A stretch of DNA of 64,000 nucleotides from Choricystis sp. odSpoLacu1 (Eukaryota > Chlorophyta > Trebouxiophyceae): the NCBI GenBank assembly GCA_958009055.1, contig OY253658.1, forward strand, positions 717,102 to 781,101, in the 5' to 3' direction. Both the position numbers and the translations under genes were made by a program. The notes beneath the pieces are model-generated. The model searched no databases. It saw nothing but the letters and a program-made list of their open reading frames with translations, and had not been told where the DNA came from. Shown piece after piece: positions 49,871 to 61,718 of this stretch. Each line of letters opens with the position of its first letter. Position 1 is the first letter of the stretch.

Positions 49871-52018
49871 TTAGTCTCCGACACCACCTGTCTCACCACC
49901 CTCACGCCGCCACCCGTGAATGTCCAGCCCTGCTGCCGCCACCGCGTCGATCGGGGACGCCACCAGTCTGCGCGCCAGCCGCCTCAGATCGGGGGCCAGC
50001 TGACTCAACGACGTCGCGTTGTCGGGGTGGGACGCCAGCACCACCAACAACTTGGCGGCCCGTGTCAACAGGCGCAGGATGGGTGGGGGGATATCGGCAG
50101 AACCACCCTCACTGCGCCGGTCGTCGATGTCATCCGCGGCAGCCGCCACCAGCACGCCCAGCGTGTGCAGCGCGTCGGCGGCACCCAGGGCGGCGGGGGC
50201 GTGGGGGTCGTGGAAGGCCAGCGAGTGCAGCAGGGAGAGGGCGCGGTTGCGTGCGTCGGGGTCGCGGCGGACAGCGTCGAGCGCGGCGGCCAGGCCGCCA
50301 GCCGCCGTCAACGCAACACACGCGGACGCCGAGTCGCGAGCCAGGGCGGCCGCGATGTCGAGGGACGGCAGGGCGGCTCCCCTGCGCACCATAGAGTCGA
50401 CCACGGCGGCCGCGCCGTCGGCTGAGAGCAGGGCGGCACGACCGGGGCGCGACGACGCGACGACCAGCAACGGGGCAGCCGCGTCGCGCGCGGCCGCGGT
50501 GGGAGGGGGCGCGCCCGCGCCACGCCCCGCCAACAGCGCCAATAAAATGTCCAGGCCGCCACAGGAGACCAGAGCCTCCAGGAAAGGCGGCGGCGCCGAC
50601 CTGTCGGGCGGGGGGCGCGTGGTGGCCAGCGACAGCGCGCCTGCGCAGCGTGGGTCTCTGGCCGCGCGTTGAGCGGCACGCGACCACACGGCTTCCACTT
50701 CATCTTGGGCATCACGCAACGCGTCGTCCAGCCGCAGCACGTTGGCCAGGGCCCCGCACACGGAGGCCCGGGCGGGGCCGTCGACGCCAGCGGCCAGCGC
50801 GCGGGTGAGCGCGGAGACGACGTCGGACTCTAGCAGGTCGCCTGCTGCGGTCGCGTCCAGTGCCACGTTTTGCAGGGCGGATGCAGCAGCACTCTGGGCG
50901 CCATCCACGTGGGACGTGGTCAGCAGCCTGGCCAGGGCGGCAATCGCGCCTGGGCACGCGCGCAGCGCATCGCGCGCGGCAGGCAGCGAGGTGAGCGGTT
51001 GCAGCGAGGTGGCTGCAGCAGCGGCCAGCTGAGGCGAGGGCGAGTGGAGCAGCCTGACCAGCGCAGGCACAGCCCCCGCGGACACAGCTGCCAGTTTGAG
51101 GGCGGTGTTGTGGCGGGTGAGTCCCCCCACCAACGCAGCCACCGCTTCTTGGTGTGCCGTGGCTGCAGCTGCCGCGTCGTCAGCTGCAGCACCCACGTCG
51201 ACCGCAGTCGCCGTCCACGACGCGGCATCGTGCACCGCCGCCAGGGCAGCGACAGCGGCACCGAGCGCCCCAGCCCGCGCGGCCTCCGCCTGGGCGCCGG
51301 TGCCGCCACCCGCGACAAAGGCGCGCAAGGCGAGCGCACCGCACGCGCAGGCACGTGTGTCGGCACAGAGGAGGAGGTCGACCAGGGGTTCCACGGCACG
51401 CGCCCCCGTCAGGTGGGTCCACTCGGCCGGGCGCAGCGTCAACCAGCGCGTGACAGCCCAGGCAGCCATCGCCGCGGTGGCGGTGTCGTCCGAGTTGAGG
51501 GCGACGACCGCGTCGCGGGCAAAGGCAGAGCCGGGGGTTTGGGGCGTGGTTGGGAGGGGGTCCGAGGAGGAGGACGGTGACGCGCTGTCGTCCACCACCG
51601 CATCAGCGTCCGCACAAGTCGGCACAGACGTCGGCATGGGCGGCCCCGCCCTCGCGGTCAACGACACCATGCTGTTGGTGCGCGTCGCGGTCGTCTTGAT
51701 GGCGGTGACCGATTGATGCCGACGTTTGGTGCCGACAACGATGCTGCGGTGCACGCGGGCAGCGTAGCCAGCCTCCACCTCACCATCATCAGCCACCGCC
51801 AGCTCAGTGACGCCCAGCACGCCCGCCTCCACCAGGGCGTCCATGTCATCACTCGCGGGCGCGACGCCCGCCGACGTCAGCACGCGCGCCAGTTGGCGCG
51901 GTGTCAGGGACGCCAGGGCGGCACGCAGGTCGGCGACATCGGAGCCGATCAGGTGGTCGGTTGAGTCGGGGATGGTGGGCACGGCGGCCGAGGCAAACTG
52001 GGTGGGTGGGGTCTGCAT
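49871..52018 (-). CDS. Armadillo-repeat protein
   Basis: This 715-aa single-exon protein starts at the ATG at 52018 (MQTPPTQFAS). After a helical region (about residues 25-90) and a Ser/Thr-rich basic linker, it is built of armadillo/HEAT-like helices from about residue 160 to the end. Examples are LKLAAVSAGAVPALVRLLHS, SPQLAAAAATSLQPL, DGAQSAAASALQNVAL, and later CGGLDILLALLAG and AAKLLVVLASHPDNATSL. No U-box, kinesin or BTB domain is seen, so its partner cannot be predicted. It is divergent from RPAP1, with about 465 bases between starts, and differs in sequence from the ARM-BTB gene at 4977. Confidence 0.75.
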   Translation of the reverse strand: MQTPPTQFASAAVPTIPDSTDHLIGSDVADLRAALASLTPRQLARVLTSAGVAPASDDMDALVEAGVLGVTELAVADDGEVEAGYAARVHRSIVVGTKRRHQSVTAIKTTATRTNSMVSLTARAGPPMPTSVPTCADADAVVDDSASPSSSSDPLPTTPQTPGSAFARDAVVALNSDDTATAAMAAWAVTRWLTLRPAEWTHLTGARAVEPLVDLLLCADTRACACGALALRAFVAGGGTGAQAEAARAGALGAAVAALAAVHDAASWTATAVDVGAAADDAAAAATAHQEAVAALVGGLTRHNTALKLAAVSAGAVPALVRLLHSPSPQLAAAAATSLQPLTSLPAARDALRACPGAIAALARLLTTSHVDGAQSAAASALQNVALDATAAGDLLESDVVSALTRALAAGVDGPARASVCGALANVLRLDDALRDAQDEVEAVWSRAAQRAARDPRCAGALSLATTRPPPDRSAPPPFLEALVSCGGLDILLALLAGRGAGAPPPTAAARDAAAPLLVVASSRPGRAALLSADGAAAVVDSMVRRGAALPSLDIAAALARDSASACVALTAAGGLAAALDAVRRDPDARNRALSLLHSLAFHDPHAPAALGAADALHTLGVLVAAAADDIDDRRSEGGSADIPPPILRLLTRAAKLLVVLASHPDNATSLSQLAPDLRRLARRLVASPIDAVAAAGLDIHGWRREGGETGGVGD

Positions 52019-52483
52019 TGGAGGCTGGGTTTTTTGGTTGGGGGGCACCTGTGTGGTGGGTGGGTGGGTGCGCGGCACTTCTTTTGTGAAACGCAGGGGT
52101 GGCCATGAAAATAGCTACACCATGCAGGCTAGGCGGCGGTTGAGCGTGTAGAGGGTGTGGGTGGAGTGCAGGGGAGCCCCGCATGCACGCTCGTGATGCG
52201 TCCCTCGCGCGCCAGGCGCGCGGACGAAACACTCAACCAAACGCACCGACGGTGGCGGGGGGGGGTTTGTGTGCTTCTACACACACACGCCGTGGCCTGA
52301 TGGCGGTGCAGCAGGAGAACTGGGGGCGGGGCGGCGGGGAGGGAGGCTTTGGTTTTCGCAAAAGCCTCGTCACTTTGGTCGAGCGTTGGCCGCATCTCGA
52401 AAGAAAACCAAGCGAGTCCCTCGTTTTTTTTTTGTTTGCCCTCCTCGCCGTCGGCGGCTTCCCCGGCGCACACTTCGCCCCCA
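52019..52483. promoter_or_regulatory. Divergent intergenic region, ARM/RPAP1
   Basis: These 465 bases separate the ATGs of two divergent genes and must hold both promoters and 5'-UTRs. A T-run and CA tract are visible; I see no TATA box or recognisable operator. Confidence 0.4.
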
Positions 52484-55400
52484 ATGGAGGGCCCTGGGCG
52501 CCGCCCCAGCGCCGTGGACGACGAGATGGACTTGCTGGTGGAAGCGGTGAGTGTGCCACCCCCGACGCATGGGCTAGCCGCAGCCTCCCCGCCCCCCCCC
52601 ACCCTCTTCCCGACCCACCCCCACACACAAATCATTCATCACAGGCCCGCTTCCGAGCCACCGCCCCCACCACCACCCCCGCCGCCACCGTGACCCAGGT
52701 CGGCCCCCCCCGCGCGCCGCCGCCGTCCTCGCTGGGGGGGCACCTGGCTGCGCCAGCCACGGCAGAGTCGGTTGCGTCCATGGGGCCTCAGGGGCTGGTG
52801 GGCAACGTGGTGGAGCGGGCGGCGGGGGGTGGGGGGACGCGGCCGGTGCCGATAGCTGGCACTCCGTTTCCGCGCGCGCAGCACCGGCGCGAGAGCAAGG
52901 TAAGAGAGGAGAGGAGGAAGGTGTGTGTGTGGGAGGTCGCTGTGCGGCCAACAGAGTTAAGCAGCCGGTGACAACACCCTCTTTTCACACCAACACCCCC
53001 CCCCAGTTTTCGCTCGCGCGCCGTGCTGCCGCCGCCGACCCAGCCGCCCTGCCCCAACCCGCCCCCCCTCCCCCACCCGACGCCATGAGCGATGCCGACA
53101 CCCTGCTGGCATCCATGACGCCCGACCAGGTGACCGCCGCTCGCGCCGACCTGGCGGCGCGGTTGCCGCCCGGGGCGGCTGAATTTTTGAGGCGGCGGGG
53201 TGAGGCGAAGATGGTGGCGCGGCAGAAAGAGGGTGGTGGGCATGTGGCGGCGCCTGCAGTTCCTGCGCCTGCGCAACCCTGCTTTCCGCCGGCGTCGCTG
53301 CAGTTGCCGGGGGCGGATGCTGGTGCCGCCGCCCCCCAACCCATCACCACCACACCACCACCACCACCCTGCCTCCGTCTGCGCTTCTCCCTGCACGGTG
53401 ACCCCGTGGGTCTGGCCCCACCCTCTGCGCCTCCCACCGACTCCCTGCAGCGCGACCCGCTGCGCACCGATGCAGCAGCGCTCAGCTACAGCCTGCCTGA
53501 AGCCGCGGTGCTGGCGCGCTCCTCCCTGCCGGCTCAACGGGTGGCCGGGGTGGAGCTGCTGACGGCTGTCGCGGAAAGGGCGGTGGCGGGAGGGCAGGAT
53601 GAGGTGGGAGTGGAGTGGGGCGACAACACCACCACCACCACCTGGGCTGACATTCTGACCTGTGCCCGCACACACGCCACCCGCCCCCTGGTGGCCGCGT
53701 GTGGGGATGCTGGATCCGCCACCGCCACGAGCACCGCCCTGCGCGGTTTGGTGGCCCTGCTGGCGCCAGGTGGCGGGCGCGCCGACAGTGTCGCACTGTG
53801 GACCGCTGCCGCTGCCCACGCCCCTGCCCGCGTGGCGCGGGGTGTGGCCAACCGCCCTCATCCGGTGGCGGCCTGGGTCACGTGGCGCGGGGGTGGTGGG
53901 GGGGAGGAGGAAGAGGAGGAGGAGAAGGACGCCGCGTCCGCTTCCTTCTCTCACGACCCCCTCACCGCTGCGTTTTCGGTCGCTGCCTTGGCTCCCGCCC
54001 TCGGCCGCGTGCTGGCCCCCGACGCCAGTGGCCGCAGTGTGGGCGACAGCGTGGCCGCTCTGACGCTGGTTGGCGTGGCGGGGTTGGCAGGCGGCGTCGC
54101 GGCGGCCGCCGCCATGGCTGCCACCGGCGCCAGAGTCGTCGACCTGGCTGGCGATGTGGACGCGCCCGCGAGTGTGCGTGTGGCCGCTCTGACTGCTGCC
54201 ACGCACGTGTGCGCTGCATCCCCGGCCCACGCCCGCCTGGTGGCGTCTGCGGGGGCGGCCCGCGCGGCCGTGTCGACCGCGCTGGCAGCCGCGGCCGCGC
54301 CACCGGCCGGCCGCCAGCTCGCCGCCCCTGGTCTGCGCCTGTGGGCCGCCCTGGTTGCACACGCCATCCCCTGCCTGCGCCTGGACGACGCGTTGGCGGG
54401 GCTGGCGCCCCTGGTGTTTGGCGAGGGCGCCGCCGAGTGCGCCGCCGCCGCCGCGCTCGCGCTGACGGCTGCCGCCGTCGCGTCCCGCTCAGACGACGCC
54501 ATCTCGCCCGCGTGTGCTGCCACGGTGGCCACTGAAGCGATGTGGGTGCTGGAGGCTGGGGTTGTGCGAGGCGCAGGTGACGCGTGGGCGGCCGGCAACA
54601 GCACCCCTGCGGCCCGCCTGGCGGCAGCCCTGCGCCTGCTGGCTGTGGCTGCCAGCACGGCACCAGCGTCGGGTGGTTTGAGGGCGCGTCTGGCCGACGC
54701 TCTGGCGGCGTCCGGGCTGGCCACGCCAGAGTGCGACGGCCCAGGTGCCTGCCTGGTGGGCGGCGCGCTGGATGGTGTCGCTGCCACGGTCAATGGCAGC
54801 TGCGAACCTCGCTCCATCATCGCTGCAGACCTCTTAACCTCCATTCTGGAGGCTGCCCGTGCGGCCACGCCTGCTGCTCGCCCACCGCTGGCGGTGGCTG
54901 CATGGGCAGCGATGGCGCCGGCCGTCATTGCGGCCGCGGCGGCCACTGCCCCCACCCAGACTGAGTGGACGTGGGAGGATGCTGCTGTGGCTCAGGCCAG
55001 GGTTTGTGGCGTGGCTCTCCTGCACACAGCTGCCAGGGCGGCCACGGGCGAAAGCCAACCATCGGCGTTTGCGTCCCCTGCTCTCCCGTCCGACCCGCCC
55101 CCACTGGATGCCTACCTGTCTGCTTTCCGCCTGCTGCCGCCCGGTGCGGACGCGCTGGGCGTGGGACTGCTGTCGGGCGCGTTTGCGGCGCCGTGTCTGG
55201 AACACGCGGCTGCTGCAGCTGACGCCGCGGTCGGCGCGCTCGCGTCGGCACCCGCCACGCCGCTCGCGCGCGCGGCGCGCGGGGGCGGCGCCTGGGCTGA
55301 GCCCGGGTTTGTGGATGCGAAGAAGCTGGGGCGAGACCTGCTGGCGGCGTACGCGGAGTCGTGGTGCGGGTTTGTTGTGGAGGAAGGAGGGGAGGGTGGC

Positions 55401-56276
55401 AGTGGCGGCGGCAACGACCACGTTTCCCCTCATCAAACCTTCCTCCCTGCCACCGGCTCCCGCCTGCCCCCTCCCTCCACATTTCTGTTGGCCGACTATG
55501 GGGGCGCCTCCCCCCGCCGAGACGGCGCTGCCGCCGCGGGCGCTGCGTTGACGCTGTTCCTGGGTCTGGAGAAGTCGGGCTCCCCCTGCTGCCGCCTGCC
55601 GTCCCCCGCTGACCGCCTACCGTTGTTCCTCGACATTGCGACAGGGGTTGGTGTTGAGCCTACAGAGCCGTGGCGGGATGCGCGCGCGCGGTGGTGTTTG
55701 GCGAGTCTGTTGAGGCGTGGTGTCGCGCCGCCGTCAATGATGACACCGTCCGTCGCCTCGCGCGCCGCCTCCCACTACGCGGCCGACACATACGGCGACC
55801 TGTTAGTCGGCCACCTGGTGGCGCGCGTGTTTTTGCAGGGGGGCGCTGCTGCTGCTGCGACCGCGGCACTCGACGCTCTAGACGACGGCGACGCGCTGTG
55901 GTCGTTGCCGCTCGTGGGGGATATCGAGGGCGTGGGCACCGTGCCCGACGACCTGGGTGCCCGCCTGGGGCGGGCGCTGGCGGGGGGGCGGCTGGCGCGT
56001 GGCGTGGTGTTGGGCCAAGGGCGAGGTGAGGTGTCGTGTTTGGTGGCGATGGCGTTGGATTGGACTTCTACCCGCTGCTTTGCGGATGACACGCTGTTGC
56101 GGTCGTTTGTGGCGACCGCGCCGTTGGACGAGCTGGCGGCGTTGCTGGCGTGGCGGGTGGAGGAAGGAGGAGGGGTGGAGGCAAGGGCCGACACCGCGCG
56201 GCGCGCTGCCGCGGGCAACGCGGACGCGCTGGCCAAAGTGGATGCCGCAGTGGCGCGGATAGCAGAGTGTGGGTAG
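52484..56276 (+). CDS. RPAP1: RPAP1/MINIYO, RNA polymerase II-associated protein 1
   Basis: RPAP1 helps assemble and import RNA polymerase II; the plant homologue MINIYO controls differentiation. Exons are 52484-52546, 52645-52899 and 53007-56276; all phase 0, 1195 aa. The N-terminal RPAP1_N region is recognisable: [15 protein letters not shown], then [20 protein letters not shown] and [13 protein letters not shown]. The RPAP1_C block follows ([41 protein letters not shown]). The rest is a long helical solenoid of Ala-rich repeats with acidic and Gly-rich loops, as in the family. The frame is intact across 3.2 kb despite several short G/C runs. The N-terminal 35 residues resemble the conserved acidic start. 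Confidence 0.85.
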
Positions 56277-56422
56277 ATGAGAAGGAGAGAGAGAGAGAGA
56301 GAGAGAGAGAGCAGAGTGTGCGTGGATGAAGAAAAAAAGACTGACAGCGCAGAAACAAAAAAGGAAAAACACACCACCACCGTAAAACCGCCGTCTCTTC
56401 TCTCTCTCCCACACTCTTCTCA

Positions 56423-58611
56423 TCACTTGCGCGCCGGCAAATCCAGCTTGACGCCAGCACAAATCGACCCCCACCCAATCAGGCGCCAGTGTTTTTCGAC
56501 GCGGCGCGACAGCGCCACCTTCTCCCCCTCCTTGGTGCACACGGGCGACGTGAGGGCCAGCTTGGCCAGGTCGCCCTTGACCGCCACCACGCGGGCCCCC
56601 GTGCAGCACGATGTTGAGCATGAGGACTTCGGCTTTCGCCAGTTTGGCGACTTTGCCTTTCTTCTCGCCCTCGGCCGTGCGCACACCCAGCAGCCTGCGC
56701 AGCAGGAAAAAGTTGACCTCCAGCTCGGTGAACACGTCGGGCAGGGCGCCGACTTGGCCAAGCACTTGGCCGACCAGGCGGTCGGCGCGAGTCAGAGTGG
56801 GGTCGACGGTGGTGCCGACACCGATCAGACCGCCGGGAACTGCGTACTGCAGCTCATTCTGCTCCGCAAACAATGACACGATGCGCGAGTAGATGGGCAC
56901 GCACGCGGCTCTGCCGTCTGCGTCCTTGGTGACGATGCCGGGGCGGATTTCGATTTCTTGGCCCATGCGCAGCACACCCTGCAGAATGGAGCCACCCGCG
57001 ACACCGCCCCGCAACTCCTCCACCTCGCTGCCCGGCTTGTTGACGTCAAAGGAGCGGATGACGATCATTTGGGGGGGGGGACACAAAGTCGCGCACCGGG
57101 ACGGGGATCTTTTTGATGATGTACTCACAGACGGCGTCGACGTTGTATTTGAGTTGGGCTGAAATGGGGACGACGGGGGCGCCTTCCGCGATCGTGCCCT
57201 GCACAAACGCCGTGATGGTGTCGTGCTGGTTGGAGGCAGCGGTTTCAGCAATGAGGTCCACCTTGTTCTGCAGGATGATGATGTGTTTGAGGCGCATGAT
57301 TTCGACGGCGGCCAGGTGCTCCGAGGTTTGGGGTTGGGGGCAGGTCTCATTGGCCGCGATCAGCAGCAGGGCGCCATCCATGACGGCGGCACCGTTGAGC
57401 ATGGTGGCCATGAGGATGTCGTGGCCTGATGGATTGGTGGGGGTGGGGGGTGGGGCGTGAGGAGTGGGGGTGAGGGGGTGTTTTTGTGGGTTGGGGGTGG
57501 GGGCAGCAGCAGCACTCTCCCTCTCTCCCCAGCAACCGATGGCGCAGCCTCAACGGCAGCGATTGAGGTGGTGAGGTGGGGGTGCACCTCCATCCCTCCT
57601 GACCCACCCCCACACCAAACCACTCACCCGGACAATCCACAAACGACACGTGGCGCAACAACTCCATCTTGGTGCCCTCAAACCCGGGCACGTCGCAGGG
57701 GGGCGCGTCCTCCTTGCTGGACCCATACGCCTTGTAGCACCAGGGGCGGGGGACGGCGGGGTCGGCCGCTTTGTAAATTTTGGCGTTGGCATACCCCAGC
57801 TTGATGGTGATGTTGCGCTCCAGCTCGTTTTTGAAGCGCACGGTTTGGACGCCCGAGATGGCTTTGACCACGGTGGACTTGCCGTGGGCGACGTGGCCGA
57901 TGGTGCCTGTTGGGAGGGTGTGTGGGGGAGGGGAGGTGGAGGGTGTGAGGAGCGGAAATCAACACTGGCCTTCCCCTTGCCACGCCTGCCGCGGGCGCAC
58001 GCACACCTCCCACACGCAGCTGCACACCAGCCACACACACACACCACCAACCCACGCACCAATGTTGATGGTCGCCTGCCGCGAGATGACTTCAGGCGAC
58101 AGCGGCGTCAGCGTGGTGACGTCGAGCGTGGCCAGGTCCTGTTGGTTGGAACGGTGGGTGGAAGGCGAGGGTTGGTTGAGTGTGCCACGCGGGCAGGTGC
58201 AGGGGCGAAGAGAAGGCAGGAGCGGGCGGGCGAGGGGGGGGGGGGGGGCGCACGCTTCCGCCGACGGCCGCGTGTGTTTGTTTCGCCCCAGCGCCGTGCA
58301 CACGGAGTCTCGGTACCGCCGCTCGCCCCTCTCAATGAATGCATCTCACTTCAACCCTCCACGATCGGTGGCGGGGGGCGTCGATCGGGGGGGGCAGAGG
58401 AGAGTGCGGGAGGGGTGGCGGCCTGGGCGATGCAACCGAGCGCGTGGTGCGGTGTGCGTGTCTCTCTTCCCACGTCACCCCACTCCCCGTTCCTCAGCGT
58501 GGTCAGCAGACACGGGGTGACCTGCGCACGCCAGGCGGGCGGTCCCCGCGCCACTCTCTCTCTCTCTCTCTCTCTCACCTGCTCGCGCAGGCCGGCGCCG
58601 CGTTTGGCCAT
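56423..58611 (-). CDS. EIF2G: Translation initiation factor eIF2-gamma (two apparent frameshifts)
   Basis: This is the GTP- and Met-tRNAi-binding subunit of eIF2. Exons are 58579-58611 ([11 protein letters not shown]), 58060-58138, 57628-57906 and 57425 down to 56423; all phases match. Motifs are [19 protein letters not shown]1 GHVAHGKST, the zinc-loop region [16 protein letters not shown]3 DCPGHDIL, G4 NKVDL, the domain II start [54 protein letters not shown], and the C-terminal [13 protein letters not shown]. The sequence is highly conserved but the frame breaks twice: in a 10-G run at 57071-57080 (between RDF and MIVIRSF) and in a 5-C run at 56596-56600 (between VLHG and ARVVAVKG). An essential, normally single-copy factor broken twice points to sequence error. 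Confidence 0.95.
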
Positions 58612-59014
58612 TCGGGTAGGGTTTGGGGGTGCGTGTGTGGGCAGATAGAAGTGTGTGTGTGGGCTGTCTTACGGGGACGCCATGTGCACGGGGGGGAGAG
58701 GGGGCGTTCAGCACGCCATGGTGACGAGAGCGCGGCGGAGGAGAGTGAGGACGCGAGTGGACCGAAAAAACTTCCAACCTCCCGCATTTGTCGGCGAGTG
58801 TGGAGCCGACTTCCGGCACACCCACCCACCCACCCACCCACCCACACCCACCCACCCACCCACCCACCCCCACCCCCACTCCCCCACACACCCACCCACA
58901 CCCACCCACACCCACCCACACCCACACCCACACCCACCCCCACACCCACCCCCACCCACCCCCACCCCCACACACCCCACCACCCCCACCCCCACCCCCA
59001 CCCTTCCCCCCCCC

Positions 59015-59045
<31 letters not shown>

Positions 59046-59103
59046 ACACACACCCACACACACACACACACACCACACACGAATCTCTGTCCCACTTCTC
59101 CAC
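58612..59103. promoter_or_regulatory. Divergent intergenic region, eIF2-gamma/DEAD helicase
   Basis: These 492 bases separate the two starts. The left half is mixed sequence with short purine-rich runs; the right half is the C-rich repeat listed separately. Both promoters must lie here. Confidence 0.4.
58818..59080. repeat. CCCA/CCCCA repeat with poly-C and CA tracts
   Basis: About 260 bases consist almost only of C and A: CCCA and CCCACA units, then CCCCCA units, then a run of 26 Cs (59006-59031), then (CA)n. The minus strand is correspondingly G-rich (TGGG repeats) and could form G-quadruplexes. The array ends 23 bases before the helicase ATG. The His/Pro- and Gly/Val-repeat ORFs across it are artefacts. 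Confidence 0.95.
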
Positions 59104-61445
59104 ATGGGCACCGACTACGCCACCCGCAGAGCCGCCAAGCGGCAGGGCAAGCGTACCGCGGCCGCCGCGGCTGAGGGCGGCGGCCGCGCCAAGCGGCGAG
59201 CGTGCACGGGGCCATGCTTTGGAGTGCCACAGGTAGGGAGGGAGGAGGGAGGGAGAGGGAAGGGAGGGAGGGAGAGTACTAGCCGACATGTGAACACGAC
59301 GCGACGGCTGGGGCGCTGCGCACTGTCTTGCGCGTCTTCCGGCAGCCCTCCTCACACAACACACTCACACACCACCTCCACACACAGCTGACCGACGAAG
59401 ATGTCGCCTGGTCGGACGGCGACGACGATGCGCCGCCCGTGCCACGCGAAGCGGTGGCGGCCGCCGTCAAAGCGGCGGCCGTGCTGGCTGAGAGCGCGGA
59501 GAAGGTGGCTGGTGGCAAGAAGGAGCGTGTGGGGAGGAGGGAGAAGAGGAAGGAGAAGGAGAAGAAGGCGGTGGGCGGTGACGCGGCCGCGCCGCCCACG
59601 CCGAAACCCAAACTGTCGACCTCGGTGGGGGCGTTGCTGTCGCCGTCGACGGCAGGCGGTGGTGTCGCATCTGGTGGCGCCGACCTTGCCCACGATGGCG
59701 CCGCCGTGCTGGCTGCCCTGCCACCCGACGTGCGTTCAATAGCCACCGACCTGTTCAAACTGGCGGCCCCGACCCGAGTCCAGGCGGCCGCCTGGCCCCC
59801 CGCTGCTGCTGGCAAGGATGTGCTGGCGCTGGCACCACCGGGTGCCGACAAAACGCTGGCCTATTTGGTGCCGGTGGCGGCAGAGGTGTTGGGGACGGGG
59901 GATGGCGCCGGCCGCCGCGCCCACACCACCACCACCTCCTCCTCCACCTCCCTCACCGCCGTCATCCTGGTCCCCACCCGCGAACTGGCTCGCCAGGTGT
60001 TCAGGGATGCGGCCCCCCTGCGCTCCCTGGCGCGGTGCGCGTGCGTGTATGGCGGCGCGTCGCGAGGTGACCAGGTGGAGAGGCTGGCGGGGGGGGGGGT
60101 GCGGCTGCTGGTGGCGACGCCGGGGCGGTTGCTGGATCTGGTGGAGGGTGGGGTCGTGAGTTTGGGTAAGTAGGGAGGGAGGTAGGGAGGGCGTGTGGGC
60201 GCACGGCCGGTGACGAGATCACGCTTATTTTTACTTTCACAGTTACTGAACCTTGGGGCGGGCTGTGTGTGTGTGTGTGTTTCGACACGCATGCACTCAC
60301 ACCGCATCCAGGCGTGACGCGATAACGTGTTGCTGAGGCCTTTGGCGGTGGGGGTTGTGTGGGGACACGCTCGACCCTCGGCAAACCGACACTCCTCCCC
60401 ACACTCCACCCCCAGCCTCCACCACCACCCTCGTCCTTGACGAAGCCGACAAAATGCTGGCCATGGGCCTGCGCGACCAGGTGGACGCGCTGCGCGCAAA
60501 AATCCCGCACCCACCGCGCGTGACGCTCGCGTCGGCGACGCTGGCGCCCGCGGTGGAGGCGGCGGCAGCGTGGCTGACACCTGACGCAGCACGCGTTTCC
60601 CTGTCCACCAACTCCACCACCATCGCCCAGTCCATCACTCAAGCCGTCCACGTCTGCGCTGAACACAAAAAACCGACCAAACTCAAAAAACACCTGGCCG
60701 CCATCGCGGCCGCCAGCGGTGCCGACGCGAGCGTCACGCGCGGTGGGTGCGGAGAGAGGTCGCAGGAGGAGCGGGAGGTGAGTGGAAGGGCGGGTGAGTG
60801 GGTGGGGAGAGGCAAGGCGGCGACGTCGTCGCCTCGGCGGCTCACAACCCTCACACCCCTCTTCCCCAACAGCGTGCTCTTTCCACCTTTCGCGCCGGCG
60901 CCACCCAAGTCCTGGTGGCCACCGATGTCGGCGGCCGGGGCCTGCACGTCCCGTCACTGTCCTACGTTGTGAACTATGATTTTCCGTCCACACTTGATGC
61001 CTACATCCACCGCGTCGGCCGCACCGGGCGCCTGGGCGCCAACGGCCACGCGTACTCATTCTTCACGCGGCCGCTGGCGCCGCTGGCGAGGCCGTTGGCG
61101 GAGTTGTTGGTGGGGACGGGGGCGGCGGTGGACCCCAACTTGGTGAGGCTGGCGGAGGCGTACGAGGAGGGGGTGAGGATGGGTGGAGAGGAGGAGGGTG
61201 GCGGCGACGATGATGATGATGAAACGCCGCCGTGTGCCGCCACCACAGCCCCCAAACTCGGCGGCTCGCTGCCTGCGACTGAGCTGCCGGGGTTGTACAG
61301 GAAGAGGGGGCGGGCGGGGGGCGACAGTTATGATGAGGATGGGGTGACGGCGGCGCCGGCGTCATCCGTGGGCAAGAGTCAGAAAAAGTCACTGCCGGGG
61401 CTGTTGAGGAGGAAGCTCGCCAAGGAGAAGAAGGAGGGGGGGTGA
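59104..61445 (+). CDS. Divergent DEAD-box RNA helicase
   Basis: Exons are 59104-59232, 59388-60165, 60416-60777 and 60873-61445; all phases match and give 613 aa. Helicase motifs are a Q-motif-like FKLAAPTRVQ, motif I LAPPGADKTLAY (the second Gly of GxGKT is Asp), Ia PTRELARQVF, Ib ATPGRLLDL, II LDEAD, III SATLAPAV, V ATDVGGRGLH and VI HRVGRTGR. The stretch between KPTKLKKHL and SQEERERALSTFRAG is short and lacks the motif IV strand (normally V/I-F-x-x-T/S). ATPase activity may therefore be reduced, or an exon is missed. The N-terminus is basic, with an acidic and Lys/Arg-rich stretch; the C-terminus is basic. Such helicases usually serve in rRNA processing or organelle RNA metabolism; which one is not clear. 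Confidence 0.85.
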
Positions 61446-61718
61446 GTGAGTGTGCGAGATGGGTTTCCTGTTGTTTTTTGCGGGTTTTGGCGGGGCAGAG
61501 GATATGATCGAGTGATTTGCAAGCAAAGACAAAAAACATGTTTTTTTGTACCCGTCAAAAACTACCCCTCACTGAGCATGACCTCAGTCAAACTCCGTGC
61601 CCCCTGCCCCTGTGCCTGTCATTTGTGACCTCCTCCAGCGGCGCAGCTTCTCGCTCGCCTGGTTTCCACCCCCGCCTACACACTCCACCACTCCCTCCCC
61701 AAATCCTTGCCACTCGCC

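Noticed and set aside
58575..59364. ORFs rich in Pro/Thr/His or Gly/Val/Trp across the C-rich repeat
   Set aside because: They are low-complexity translations of CCCA and CA repeats.
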